Notes: a model not told the origin generated them from the sequence alone. Positions 1-9,135 are shown, numbered from the stretch's first letter. The stretch: 64,000 bases of DNA from Marinospirillum minutulum DSM 6287 (GCF_000422325.1 NZ_KE383818.1:186001-250000); one strand, 5' to 3'. Made by a program: numbers and translations.

Positions 1-760
1 TGTTATTCGAGTTAACTGTAACGGACAAATAGATTTAGCATGGTTAAAATTCTTTTAAAGTTATTGGTTTCCTTCACGTGTAGAAGAACCGCCCAAGCCA
101 AAAGGTTTAATTTATTACCTACATGGCAATGCAAAAAATCTCAGCACCCACTTTATGGGCATGACTTGGATAACCAACCACGGCTGGGAAGTGTTTATTT
201 TAGATTACCGTGGTTATGGTATTTCTGAAGGTAAACCCAGTATTGCAGGCGTACACCACGATGCTTATATGGGCTTAAAGTGGGCAATTACTAAAGCTAA
301 AGAACAACAACTACCCTTAGTAGTGCTAGGGCAAAGCATAGGTGGAGCAACAGCAGTTACCCTAGTGGCTAATGCTACAGCAGAAGAACAAGAGCAAATA
401 AGTGGCTTAGTAGTCGATAGTGCTTTTTCAGGCTATCAGCGAATTGCAAGAGAGAAACTAAGCAGTAGTTGGGTAACTTGGGCTTTTCAATACCCCCTCT
501 CTTGGACAATTACCGACCGCTACAGCCCAGAAAAACAACTAAACAAACTACCTGCAGACTTACCTTTATTGTTTTTGCATAGCTGTACAGACCAAGTTAT
601 TCCCTGCTCGCATAGCCAGCGTTCATACCAGTAAGTGCAAGAACCTAAAACCTATCTAGAAGCACAAGAAGGCAGGCATACAGAAATGCTTAGCCAACTT
701 AAATGGCGTAGAGAGCTAGTGGCTTGGTTAGATGCTTATGTATCAGACGCTTTGGACTAG
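1..760 (+). pseudogene. alpha/beta hydrolase, interrupted by two in-frame stop codons and cut by the window edge
   Basis: One frame (codons starting at position 2) reads as a serine hydrolase from the window edge to the TAG at 758-760, but is broken by TAA at 56-58 and TAA at 632-634. The oxyanion-type HGN motif is at 122-130, the nucleophile elbow GQSIGG starts near 332, a catalytic-type Asp lies in the stretch LFLHSCTDQVIP, and the catalytic His (EGRHTEM) is at 677-679, after the second stop. An ORF starting at 155 would therefore lack both the HGN motif and the catalytic His. This is the layout of the BEM46/YfhR-like alpha/beta hydrolases. Nonsense decay is the simplest reading; a sequencing error at either stop cannot be excluded. 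Confidence 0.75.
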
Positions 761-804
761 AAGTAAACTTTATAAAAAAATACCCAAATCAGCATGGATA
801 AAAA

Positions 805-853
805 AACCGATAACCCCTAGCTGAATTGATAATTCAAGTAGGGGTTATCGGTT
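805..853 (-). terminator. Rho-independent terminator of the 867-1469 gene
   Basis: A 14-bp perfect inverted repeat (AACCGATAACCCCT at 805-818, its complement at 840-853) is followed on the minus strand by a T run (801-806 read in reverse). It sits 14 bases past the stop of the minus-strand barrel gene. Confidence 0.85.
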
Positions 854-866
854 AGCTTATTGAAAA

Positions 867-1469
867 TTAAAACTTATATGCTAAGCCAACGCCAGCGCTA
901 ATAATGCTGCTACTCATTGAAGTAGTTTCTGTATAGCAGGAATAGCTGTAATAGCTGGTGTAATTACAATTGTATTCTTCAACATCTTGCCAAACAATGC
1001 CTTGAAACTGTAATTGTAAATCTAACTCTAAGTTTTCAGTTAGGTCAATTTTAGTACCACCCATTGCTTGAAAAGAAACACCAGATTGTTTTTCATCGGG
1101 TACTAGTGGAGCCTCTTTAAGGCTATACACACCAAAACCTAACCCCCAGTAGGGTTTTACTTTTTCTTCTGTGTAAACAAACTGCCAATCAAGACGAAAG
1201 CCAGTTGCTTTTGAAGAGTAGTTACCTACATCAACCTTCATATTATCAAAAGTAACTAGAAAGCGATTATTTTTATTGTTTTTAGTGCCAATATAGAAAG
1301 AGGTGGTGCTGGTATCTAAGTCTAAACTTATAGATTCCCAATCATTCTCTAAGTCTAAATCTGCACTTAGGCTTTTGCTTATATTTGCGCCAATAATAAG
1401 ATCTGCATGGCTAGTTACTGGTAAAGCGACAACAAAAAAAATAGCGGTTATTAATACTCTTTTAATCAC
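867..1469 (-). CDS. small outer-membrane beta-barrel protein
   Basis: A 200-residue protein with a clear signal peptide (residues 1-22, ending TSHA). The mature part alternates polar and hydrophobic residues like amphipathic beta strands and ends in a terminal Phe (AGVGLAYKF), the usual signal for assembly by the BAM machinery. The size fits an OmpW/OmpX-like eight-stranded barrel, but no family signature was recognised. The region around residues 166-180 is rich in Tyr, Ser and Cys and may be an extracellular loop. It starts with GTG behind an AGGGA ribosome site and is transcribed alone with its own terminator. Function unknown. Confidence 0.7.
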   Translation of the reverse strand: MIKRVLITAIFFVVALPVTSHADLIIGANISKSLSADLDLENDWESISLDLDTSTTSFYIGTKNNKNNRFLVTFDNMKVDVGNYSSKATGFRLDWQFVYTEEKVKPYWGLGFGVYSLKEAPLVPDEKQSGVSFQAMGGTKIDLTENLELDLQLQFQGIVWQDVEEYNCNYTSYYSYSCYTETTSMSSSIISAGVGLAYKF

Positions 1470-1541
1470 AGTTAGTCCCTTTTATTTAATTGCAAAAATG
1501 CAAAGGTATTTTATTCCAGTATTTTTTTTTGTCAAAAAAAA

Positions 1542-1577
1542 TGCCTATCATTTAGTCTAGTAACTAAGTGATAGGCA
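1542..1577 (-). terminator. terminator of a vanished minus-strand barrel gene
   Basis: A 9-bp perfect inverted repeat (TGCCTATCA / TGATAGGCA) is followed on the minus strand by a run of seven T. It lies 45 bases downstream of the stop of the barrel fragment at 1622-1726 and is probably the original terminator of that gene. Confidence 0.65.
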
Positions 1578-1621
1578 AAGTTGTTAGGAATACCTTGATC
1601 TAGATTGGTTTTAACTAAGAT

Positions 1622-1726
1622 TTACTTAAAATAATAAGTTACACCTGCAAACAAGCCTAGGTCACCTTTAAAAACCAGATTCTCAGCTAAATAGTTGTAG
1701 TTAAATACTGCTTGGGTGGTACTACT
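1622..1726 (-). pseudogene. C-terminal remnant of an outer-membrane beta-barrel protein
   Basis: On the minus strand an open stretch of 34 codons ends in TAA (1622-1624). It encodes a strand-like tail, ...AVFNYNYLAE..., ending LGLFAGVTYYFK. The alternating pattern and aromatic end are typical of the last strands of a porin-like barrel. It has no start codon and begins at the glrR stop codon in a different frame, so only the 3' end of a gene survives. It does not match the tail of the neighbouring barrel protein closely. Confidence 0.55.
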
Positions 1727-2588
1727 TTACACTTTTAGCCTCTTCCTTAAATCTTGCTGCTTCCAGCCCATGTTTATTTAATAACTTATAAAAATCCGTT
1801 CTGTTTCTACCTGCTAATTCAGCGGCTTTGGTTACCTTACCTTCAGCCAGGCGAAGCACTTTAATTAAATAAGCTTTTTCAAACTCTGCCCTTGCTTCGC
1901 TAAGGTGGGGTAGGTCGGTTGTTTCATCGGTTAAAATTCGGTTTACTAATTCCGCAGTAATCATTGGCTGGTTGGTTAAACCAGCGCACTGTTCAATAAC
2001 ACCCTGTAGCTGGCGCACACTACCAGGCCAGGGGGTTTTAGCTAGCAGCTCTAAGGCTTCAGGTGCAAAGCCGTTGGCTTGGCTTTCTAGGCGGTTGGCT
2101 GCTTCATTAAGTAGCTGTTTGGCCATTAGCTGCACTAATAAAGGGCTGCGGTTAAGTACATCTGGGTAGTCTTTGTTGCTGGTATCAACAGGTCGTGTAC
2201 CTTTTAGCTCATCTATTAAGCTGAAGAGTTGATTTTTATCTACCGGTTTAGTTAAAAAGCCTGCTACACCACAGCGGGTAGCTTGTACTGCATCGGGAAT
2301 AGTGCCGTGGGCGGTAAGAATAATAACCGGCAAACCTGGGTAGCTTTGTTGAATTTCTTCAAATAAAGCCAAGCCATCCATTTCATCCATACGCAAATCT
2401 GAAAGAACCAAGTCTGGCGTAAACTGTTTTAAAATTTCTAGTGCTTCTGGCCCACTTTCTGCGGTAACTACCTCGTGCCCGGCACTTTCTAAACGTAATG
2501 AAAGCAATTTAAGCAGGCTTAGGTCATCGTCTACCAATAATAGCTGCGCTGGGTGTTCGCTTACTTTTGTTTCTGGAAGAAGTTTCAT
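1722..2588 (-). CDS. glrR: GlrR/QseF-like response regulator lacking the AAA+ sigma-54 domain
   Basis: 288 residues, against roughly 440 for normal GlrR. The receiver domain (1-125) keeps the acidic pocket (DDD at 20-22), phospho-acceptor Asp64, Thr92 and Lys114. Residues 147-155 (SPLLVQLM) match the start of the AAA+ domain, but the sequence then jumps at about residue 156 to its very end (NEAANRLESQ..., PWPGSVRQLQGVIEQC) and on to the Fis-type helix-turn-helix (245-285, GRNRTDFYKLLNKHGL). Walker A, Walker B and the GAFTGA loop are all missing, with the frame preserved. It could still bind DNA in response to GlrK but could not remodel sigma-54 holoenzyme. Last gene of the glrK-qseG-glrR operon. 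Confidence 0.85.
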   Translation of the reverse strand: MKLLPETKVSEHPAQLLLVDDDLSLLKLLSLRLESAGHEVVTAESGPEALEILKQFTPDLVLSDLRMDEMDGLALFEEIQQSYPGLPVIILTAHGTIPDAVQATRCGVAGFLTKPVDKNQLFSLIDELKGTRPVDTSNKDYPDVLNRSPLLVQLMAKQLLNEAANRLESQANGFAPEALELLAKTPWPGSVRQLQGVIEQCAGLTNQPMITAELVNRILTDETTDLPHLSEARAEFEKAYLIKVLRLAEGKVTKAAELAGRNRTDFYKLLNKHGLEAARFKEEAKSVK

Positions 2589-2590
2589 AA

Positions 2591-2890
2591 TTAATTACTC
2601 TGGCGTTGCTTACGTTCGTGCAAACTTCGCTCTATTGCAGTTAGGGCATCTAACTTGGCTTTTAGCTGATCGCGCTCTACTTCAAGTTGGTGCAGCTGCT
2701 TTTTAGCCAGCCCTAGTTCAGTTTTTAAAACTTCCATGTCTTGCTGCAAGGCTAAGCGTTGTTCTTCATCACACACGCAAGCGTTATTCTCACTGCTGGA
2801 AGGTGCAGTATTTTTCTGGGGTATAAATTCACAACCTGCTAGGAGTGTAAGCATCAAAGCATAAAGAAAAAAATGTTGGTATTTGGACAC
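2591..2890 (-). CDS. qseG: QseG-like outer-membrane lipoprotein
   Basis: 99 residues. A lipoprotein signal peptide ends in the lipobox LLAGC (Cys20). The rest is a polar linker followed by a heptad-rich coiled coil (about residues 45-95). It sits between glrK and glrR, separated by 4 bases from the kinase gene and 2 bases from the regulator gene, as qseG does in enterobacteria, where the lipoprotein interacts with the kinase and adjusts its activity. Sequence conservation outside the lipobox is weak, so the name rests mainly on synteny and architecture. Confidence 0.7.
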   Translation of the reverse strand: MSKYQHFFLYALMLTLLAGCEFIPQKNTAPSSSENNACVCDEEQRLALQQDMEVLKTELGLAKKQLHQLEVERDQLKAKLDALTAIERSLHERKQRQSN

Positions 2891-2894
2891 ACGC

Positions 2895-4301
2895 TTATTC
2901 CTGTATTGTACTTGTTGGCCAGTTTAACCTAAAAACGATGCAGTTTTTTTGCGAAGTTTTTAGCACTAATTGGCCGCCATGAGCTTTCATGCAATCTGCA
3001 GCTATAGATAAGCCTAAACCAGACCCTTTAACCGCGCCCTTGCGGCGACTGCTGCCTTGGTAAAAGGGTTCAAATAATCTAGCCTGCTCTTGGGGCGGAA
3101 TAGCCTCCCCAGCATTTTCGACTTCTATCCACTGGTTGCTAGCAGTAATACCAGCACGAAGGTAAATGGGTTGACTCGTATCACCATAGTGTAAAGCGTT
3201 GGTTAATAAGTTATCTAACGCACTGCGCAATAATGAAATATCACCCGTTAGTTTTAACTTCTCTTCAGGTAATACTAGCTGCTGTTTTCGCTTTTCTAAC
3301 AAAGGTTGCCAAGGTTCTAATAATTGCCCAACCAGTTGCTGTAATTTTATTGGTGCACTAGCTAGCTGCTTTTTACCTTGTAGCAGGTTGTAATCAAGTA
3401 GTTGTTCTATAAGTTGTTGTAAGCGTCGGCTATTTTGTTCTAAAAGCCCTGTTACTTCCTTTTGTGAAGGGGTAAGCCCACCCAAGACTTCTTCATGTAA
3501 TAAATCACCTGCCTCACGAATACTGGCTAAAGGTGTTTTTAACTCATGCGAAATATGCCGTAAAAACTGAGCTTTTTGTTGTTCAATTTCATTAAGTTGT
3601 TCTTCTAACCAATTTAAGCGAAGGTCTAGCTGTATTAATTCAGTGGGTCCTTTTTGTAAAGGCTGCGTTTTTTTATTGTTATGCGAATTAGCTAAAGAAC
3701 CTATGCGTTTTTGTAGGTAATCAATGGGGCGCAATAACCGCCAAGTAAAATAAATAACCAATAAAAGCGATAAGCTAACCAGCAATAAAAATTGCCAAAT
3801 TAACTGTTCTTGTAAAGCTTCTAGTTGTTGTTGCATGGCTTGTAAACGTTTATCTACGCTTTGTTGTGTTTGGCTGGTTAGGCTATCGGTTAAATCGACT
3901 AGCTGAGAAAAATACGCAAAGCCAGAAAAAACTTCAGGTTGTTCATTTAACAAGGCTTCAAGCGATTCTTGTGCAGAAGTAACAGGAAAGAGTAGGTAAG
4001 GCTGTTTTACTAGCTGTTCAAAGCTGCTGAGTTGGCTAGTCAGTAGCTCTAGCAGGGTAGGGTCTTCAACAACCAGGTATTGGCGGCTAAGGCGTTCCAT
4101 ATCTAAGGCAAGGGTTTGTAATGACTGAGAGCGGCGGGTAAAGGCAACGGCTTCTCGAGCTGTTAAACCAGCTTGGGTAGAAAGTTCACGGTAAGCGCTG
4201 GTTGCCTGCACCACCAGTAACACCAAAGGCAAAACCACCCCAGCAAAACCTAATAAGACTAGCTGCATTAGGGAAAGGTTAGCGGGGCGTAGCAGTTTCA
4301 T
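2895..4301 (-). CDS. glrK: GlrK/QseE-like sensor histidine kinase
   Basis: 468 residues. A first membrane helix (about 11-32), a periplasmic helical sensor (33-165) and a second helix (about 168-188) are followed by a HAMP-like segment, a HisKA domain with the phospho-accepting His in FLRHISHELKTPLASI, and a HATPase domain with the G box GSGLGLSIAADCMKAHGG. The autokinase looks complete, unlike its shortened partner GlrR. In enterobacteria this kinase senses envelope state and phosphorylates GlrR. The gene follows argA after an 18-base gap and is probably transcribed with it. Confidence 0.85.
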   Translation of the reverse strand: MKLLRPANLSLMQLVLLGFAGVVLPLVLLVVQATSAYRELSTQAGLTAREAVAFTRRSQSLQTLALDMERLSRQYLVVEDPTLLELLTSQLSSFEQLVKQPYLLFPVTSAQESLEALLNEQPEVFSGFAYFSQLVDLTDSLTSQTQQSVDKRLQAMQQQLEALQEQLIWQFLLLVSLSLLLVIYFTWRLLRPIDYLQKRIGSLANSHNNKKTQPLQKGPTELIQLDLRLNWLEEQLNEIEQQKAQFLRHISHELKTPLASIREAGDLLHEEVLGGLTPSQKEVTGLLEQNSRRLQQLIEQLLDYNLLQGKKQLASAPIKLQQLVGQLLEPWQPLLEKRKQQLVLPEEKLKLTGDISLLRSALDNLLTNALHYGDTSQPIYLRAGITASNQWIEVENAGEAIPPQEQARLFEPFYQGSSRRKGAVKGSGLGLSIAADCMKAHGGQLVLKTSQKNCIVFRLNWPTSTIQE

Positions 4302-4319
4302 TTTATCTAGCCTTGCAGT

Positions 4320-5636
4320 TTATAGCGCCTTGCAGAATACCTGTGAGTTACGCTGCCAGTTATAAAGTGCTTGGCGAGCTGCGGGTAGTTGTTCTACCTG
4401 TGCTGGGGCAAAGCCTCTTTCTAAAAACCAGTGGGCGGTATGGGTTGTTAGTACAAAAAGCTGGTTAATGCCAGCCGCACGGGCTTGCTTTTCAATGCTC
4501 TCTAATAGCCTGTCGCCACGTTGGCTATGGCGGTATTCAGGATGAACCACCACACAAGCTAATTCCGCTTGGTGAACTTCAGGGTAGGGGTAGAGGGCAG
4601 CGCAGGCGATTATACTGCCATCTAAGTCAATAACAGTAAAACGCTCTATTTCAGCTTCTAGCAGTTCACGAGAACGTCTAACTAAAACGCCAGACTCCTC
4701 TAAAGGGCGCAATAAGGCCAACAAACCACCCACATCTTCAATTTTAGCCCCACGCAGGGTTTCATACCTTAGCTGAGTAATCAGCGTGCCATCACCATCA
4801 CGGGTAAAAAGTTCATGCAGCAAAGCACCCTTGCGCTTGTAGCTAAGCAGGTGCGTTCTAGCCACACCCTTACGACTGGCATTACAAGCCGCTTGCAAGT
4901 GCCTTTTTAATAGTGGTTGGTCGGTTAAACCTTCTAATAAGACTTCAGCATCTTGAGGGCTGAGGTCACGTATTAAGTGCCCGTCTGAATCTTTTAACCC
5001 TTCTGCTGAACCAAAGAGAATAAGTTTATCGGCTTGCAGTTGAGTCGCAACCTTGGTTGCCACCTCTTCGGCATCTAAATCAAAAGCTTCCCCCGTAGGC
5101 GAATAGCCCAAAGGAGGGAGAAGCACTAACATGCCTTGATCTAATAAAGACTCAAGGCTTCTAACCTGCACCTTGCGTACTTCACCGCAAAAATGCATAT
5201 CCACGCCCGCTCTAACACCCAAGGGACGAGCCGTAATTAAATTACCGCTCATCACCCTTAAACCTGCGCCATGCATGGGTGAATTAGCTAAACCCATAGA
5301 AAGCCGCGCTTCTAGCTCGGCACGCAAGCTGCCTACGCAAGCCAATACCGCAGGTAGGCGTTGTTTATCAACCAGTAAGCGCCCTTGGTGTTCTTGCCAG
5401 GTTAAACCACGAATACCCAGCTCTTCGCCCACTTGAGTACGCGCCCCATAAGTAATGACAAGGCGCACTCCCAAGGAATTTAATAAAGCAATGTCGGTAA
5501 TCAGTTCACGCAGGCCAGCCGAACTTAAGGCATCACCATCTAGGTGAATAACAAAAGTACGCCCACGGTGGGCGTTAATGTAAGGTGACGCATTACGAAA
5601 CCAATTAACCAACAGGTCTGGGTTGAGCTTAGCCAA
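4320..5636 (-). CDS. argA: amino-acid N-acetyltransferase (N-acetylglutamate synthase)
   Basis: 438 residues, the usual length for bifunctional-fold ArgA. The N-terminal amino-acid-kinase-like domain (about 1-285) binds arginine for feedback control; the C-terminal GNAT domain (about 290-438) has the acetyl-CoA loop CVVVHPEYRHSQRGDRLLESIE. It makes N-acetylglutamate from acetyl-CoA and glutamate, the first step of arginine synthesis. Its start overlaps the end of the phosphate permease gene by 8 bases, which implies translational coupling in the DUF47-pit-argA-glrK run. Confidence 0.93.
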   Translation of the reverse strand: MAKLNPDLLVNWFRNASPYINAHRGRTFVIHLDGDALSSAGLRELITDIALLNSLGVRLVITYGARTQVGEELGIRGLTWQEHQGRLLVDKQRLPAVLACVGSLRAELEARLSMGLANSPMHGAGLRVMSGNLITARPLGVRAGVDMHFCGEVRKVQVRSLESLLDQGMLVLLPPLGYSPTGEAFDLDAEEVATKVATQLQADKLILFGSAEGLKDSDGHLIRDLSPQDAEVLLEGLTDQPLLKRHLQAACNASRKGVARTHLLSYKRKGALLHELFTRDGDGTLITQLRYETLRGAKIEDVGGLLALLRPLEESGVLVRRSRELLEAEIERFTVIDLDGSIIACAALYPYPEVHQAELACVVVHPEYRHSQRGDRLLESIEKQARAAGINQLFVLTTHTAHWFLERGFAPAQVEQLPAARQALYNWQRNSQVFCKAL

Positions 5637-6891
5637 AAGAAGCCTTCAATATAAAGAAGATAATGACCGATAAAATAGCACCAGCAGGCAGGGTGACTAA
5701 CCAAGATGCAAAAATACTACCCACCACCCGCATATTAATAGCCGCTAAACCGCGTGCCAAGCCAACACCTAAAACAGCACCCACTAGGGTGTGAGTGGTA
5801 GAAATGGGCATACCTATACCAGAAGCCACCACTACCGTAGTAGCAGTTGCTAGGGTTGCGGCAAAACCACGGCTAGGGGTTAGCTCGGTAATGTTAGTAC
5901 CCACTGTGGCAATAACACGGTGACCATACATAACCAAACCCGCCACTATACCGCCACCACCAATCAGCAGTACCCAAGAAGGGGTGTTAACCTTGTCTAA
6001 CACTTCACCACCGGCTTGAATAACACCAATAATGGCCGCTACAGGGCCTATAGCGTTGGCAACATCGTTAGAGCCATGCGCAAAAGCCATAGCACAGGCA
6101 GTAAACACCATTAAAAGAGCAAAAACTTTTTCTACGTTTTGAATTTGTAGCTGCCCATTATTGGCATCACGCTTAATGCTCTTTTTCATATAAACACCTA
6201 AAGCAGCTAAAACTAAGCCAGCAATCACTGAATAAAGCATGGCTTCACTGCTGTTAATGTCTAGGCCAAGGTGCTTAAAGCCTTTGGTGAAGGTAACCGA
6301 AGCAACAATAAAACCAACAATAAAGGTATAAAAAGGCACGTATTTTTTAGCCGCAAGAAAAGGGTCTTTGGCTTCAAAAATAAGTTTTTGCAAGCTTTTA
6401 AACAGCAAAAAGCCCAGCGTACCCGCCATTAAAGGCGAAGTAATCCAGCTCATGGCTATACCGGCAACACCACTCCAGTACACCGCATCTACAGAAATAC
6501 CAACCGCAGCAAAACCCACTATCGCACCCACAATAGAATGGGTAGTAGAAACCGGCCAACCTTTATAACTAGCAATAAGCAACCAAATACCCGCCGCTAA
6601 TAACGAAGCCAACATGCCGTAAACTAACAGTTCAGGCCTATCTGCAAAGCTACTGGTATCAACAATGCCTTTACGAATGGTGGAAGTAACCTCACCACCA
6701 GCCAGCCAAGCACCTGCAAACTCAAAAATAATGGCAATAATAATGGCTTGTTTAATGGTAATGGCTTTAGAGCCAACCGAAGTACCCATAGCATTAGCTA
6801 CGTCGTTAGCACCTATACCCCAAGCCATAAAAAAACCAAACAAACAGGCTAGAAGTAAAAAGCTGTTGCCGTGTTCAAGAATAATAGACAT
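5629..6891 (-). CDS. pitA: low-affinity inorganic phosphate transporter, PiT family
   Basis: 420 residues with about ten to twelve hydrophobic helices. Both halves carry the PiT signature: GANDVANAMGTSVGS near residue 27 and GSNDVANAIGPVAA near 273. The paired motifs PVSTTHSIVGAIVG and PISTTHTLVGAVLG are also present. It takes up phosphate, usually as a metal-phosphate complex, driven by proton or sodium symport. It lies 19 bases downstream of the DUF47 gene, its usual partner, and overlaps argA. Confidence 0.92.
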   Translation of the reverse strand: MSIILEHGNSFLLLACLFGFFMAWGIGANDVANAMGTSVGSKAITIKQAIIIAIIFEFAGAWLAGGEVTSTIRKGIVDTSSFADRPELLVYGMLASLLAAGIWLLIASYKGWPVSTTHSIVGAIVGFAAVGISVDAVYWSGVAGIAMSWITSPLMAGTLGFLLFKSLQKLIFEAKDPFLAAKKYVPFYTFIVGFIVASVTFTKGFKHLGLDINSSEAMLYSVIAGLVLAALGVYMKKSIKRDANNGQLQIQNVEKVFALLMVFTACAMAFAHGSNDVANAIGPVAAIIGVIQAGGEVLDKVNTPSWVLLIGGGGIVAGLVMYGHRVIATVGTNITELTPSRGFAATLATATTVVVASGIGMPISTTHTLVGAVLGVGLARGLAAINMRVVGSIFASWLVTLPAGAILSVIIFFILKASFG

Positions 6892-6910
6892 AAAAAACCT
6901 TAAAGCCGGG

Positions 6911-7591
6911 TTAACGAGCCATCATAATTTGTAAACGACCACCCACACGTTGCGCGCGGTCTGCTAAATCACCCACCCAGTCAATTGCCTTATAAAGGAA
7001 AATAACATCCACAGGTGGCCATTCTTTTTCTAGTCTAAACAACTGAGCGCGTACTTGAATTTCCAGTTCATCCGTATCCTGCTCAAGTTTATCTAGCGTT
7101 TTAATCATCTTAGATAGCAAATCAGTTACCTGACGGCCAAAACCAGAACCCAGCAACTTGTCTATTTCATTAATGGTACGCTGCGCTTGTTCTACCGCTA
7201 AAATACCGCTGTTAATAAAACCCAACATAGGCTCAGCCATAGATTCAGGAATTTGCATTTTACGGCCCAGCATTAAACCGGCAATGTCTTTAGCCTTATT
7301 GGCAATTTTATCTTGTTGGGCAACCAGTTCTAATAAATCACTACGCGAAACCGGCATAAATAAACTATTAGGCAAGCCCAAACGAATTTCACGCTTTAAG
7401 TCATCGGCTTCTTGCTCTAATTTGCTGATACGCTTACGCACTGCTTTGGCCTCTACCCAATCATTAGCAAGTACCGCAACCATAAAAGGTTGAAGTAGCT
7501 CTGTAGCAGCATAGGTTTTGTCTATATGCTCTTGTAATGGACCAAAAGGTGAGCGTCCAAAAAGCATCGAAAGGGGATTGTTAGTTGTCAT
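6911..7591 (-). CDS. DUF47 / PhoU-like phosphate transport accessory protein
   Basis: 226 residues from the ATG at 7591, almost all predicted helix, with the family opening MLFGRSPFGPLQEH and PhoU-like heptads. An upstream in-frame start (7639) would add 16 residues, but an AAGGT ribosome site just upstream of 7591 and the family's usual length support the shorter form. DUF47 proteins are paired with PiT permeases and are thought to regulate them; this gene is first in that operon. No enzymatic motif is visible. Confidence 0.88.
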   Translation of the reverse strand: MTTNNPLSMLFGRSPFGPLQEHIDKTYAATELLQPFMVAVLANDWVEAKAVRKRISKLEQEADDLKREIRLGLPNSLFMPVSRSDLLELVAQQDKIANKAKDIAGLMLGRKMQIPESMAEPMLGFINSGILAVEQAQRTINEIDKLLGSGFGRQVTDLLSKMIKTLDKLEQDTDELEIQVRAQLFRLEKEWPPVDVIFLYKAIDWVGDLADRAQRVGGRLQIMMAR

Positions 7592-7713
7592 ACTTGCGTA
7601 CCTTAAAAGTAGTACCTTAAAAAAGGAATCGGAATGCAATTGGCAGGCATTATAAAAGTTGCCCTAGTCTAATGTCACAGTCTTTTAACATAAATATGAG
7701 GTAAGGGGGACTT

Positions 7714-9135
7714 ATGGCAAAAGAAATAGAACTAAAACTACGCGTTAGGCAGGCTGACTTTAAGCTATTAGAAGCACAAATGCAGCAGCTAAAAGCAGAA
7801 CCCCAAGGCGTAAGGCGGTTAGAGAACACCTACTTTGATACACCTGAATTACACCTTAACCAAGCAAAATCAGCCCTGCGCCTAAGATTTAACGCCGAAG
7901 ATTGGGTGCAAACCCTAAAAACCAGCGGCACTAGCTTAGGTGCATTAAGTGAGCGGGGCGAATGGGAAATGCCCCTAGCCGAAGGGCAGCTTAAATTAGA
8001 ACTTTTTCCAGAAGGCTTAATTAACCCAGAATGGCAAAACCAACTAGCCCCACAATTTAGCACCAACTTCACTCGCCAAACGTGGGTTTATAAAGATGCC
8101 ACCAGCACACCACCCACAGAAATAGAACTAGCAGCAGATTTAGGGCAAGTCACCCTACCCAGCAAAAAAGGCAGGCTGCCCGTTGCCGATGATGCCCTAA
8201 GCGAACTAGAGCTAGAATTAAAACAGGGAAACCCAGCCAGCCTATTTAAACTGGCTAATCGGTTAGCAGCAAACCTAGTGGTGCACTTAGGCGTATTAAG
8301 CAAAGCAGAAAGGGGTTTAAGGTTGTTAAAGGGCATAGACTTTACAAGGCAGCAACCCCAGCCCCTGTTAAACAAGCCCAGCGTTAGCTTTACAGATTTA
8401 ATAAACCTAGCCAGCCAAGAAGTGAATCAATGGGTTCTAGCCCATGAAAACTGGGCCTTTAATGCCAATGAAGACGAAGTGCTTTTAGCCCACCGCGCTT
8501 TATTACGCCTACACGCGCTATTGGTAATGGCACAGCGCCTCTGCTCTGAATCACAGCTTCAGCCTGCTATCGCTGCGGTTAAAAAATTGCTGCATAGTTT
8601 TTTGCCCTGGGTAAAAAGCTGTTGGCAAGATAAAGCGCTGCAAAAGCTAACACTCACCGGCCCGGCTGCTGAATGGCGTTCTTTAAATTTGCACTATGCT
8701 TTAAGGCGCAGTGAATACCGACGCTTGTGGTACAAAAACTGGGTAGGGCAAGCCAGCCTGCTAATTACTGAAAGCCTGTTTGCAAGCCAAAGCCTACAAG
8801 CCTGCACAGAAGAAAATAAAGCAGCCTACCTTTTGCAACAAGCCATAGCCAAGCTGGGTTTACCCCAACAACCCATGCAAGTTACAGTTTGGTTAGACCG
8901 CTACCCTTCTTTAGTAAGAGTGGAATTACTGCTAGCCACACTAGAACCCCAAGCCAAAGAAAACCTACAGCTAATAAAGCAAATGCAACAAGCCATAGAA
9001 ATTTTAAGTGGCTACCAGCAACTGCTAGCCATAAAAAATTTACCAGAAGACCTAGGCAAACAACTACTAGCCGAACAACAGAAGTTGCTTATGCAGTTAG
9101 GCAGGTTGGCGCAGAGTTTGTGGGTTAAACCCTAG
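7714..9135 (+). CDS. ygiF: CYTH-CHAD inorganic triphosphatase (YgiF type)
   Basis: 473 residues. The N-terminal CYTH domain (about 1-205) opens with the metal-binding ExExK signature (EIELKLRV, residues 4-11) and has further strand motifs such as NTYFDTPEL and ALRLRF. The C-terminal CHAD domain (about 225-470) is helical, with basic residues that in this family bind polyphosphate. By homology it hydrolyses inorganic tripolyphosphate. It is divergent from the phosphate-transport operon, a fitting neighbour, with a GGGG ribosome site just upstream. Confidence 0.87.
   Translation: MAKEIELKLRVRQADFKLLEAQMQQLKAEPQGVRRLENTYFDTPELHLNQAKSALRLRFNAEDWVQTLKTSGTSLGALSERGEWEMPLAEGQLKLELFPEGLINPEWQNQLAPQFSTNFTRQTWVYKDATSTPPTEIELAADLGQVTLPSKKGRLPVADDALSELELELKQGNPASLFKLANRLAANLVVHLGVLSKAERGLRLLKGIDFTRQQPQPLLNKPSVSFTDLINLASQEVNQWVLAHENWAFNANEDEVLLAHRALLRLHALLVMAQRLCSESQLQPAIAAVKKLLHSFLPWVKSCWQDKALQKLTLTGPAAEWRSLNLHYALRRSEYRRLWYKNWVGQASLLITESLFASQSLQACTEENKAAYLLQQAIAKLGLPQQPMQVTVWLDRYPSLVRVELLLATLEPQAKENLQLIKQMQQAIEILSGYQQLLAIKNLPEDLGKQLLAEQQKLLMQLGRLAQSLWVKP

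Noticed and set aside
40-228. A 62-codon ORF at the left edge.
   Set aside because: It is out of frame with the hydrolase motifs that cover the same DNA.
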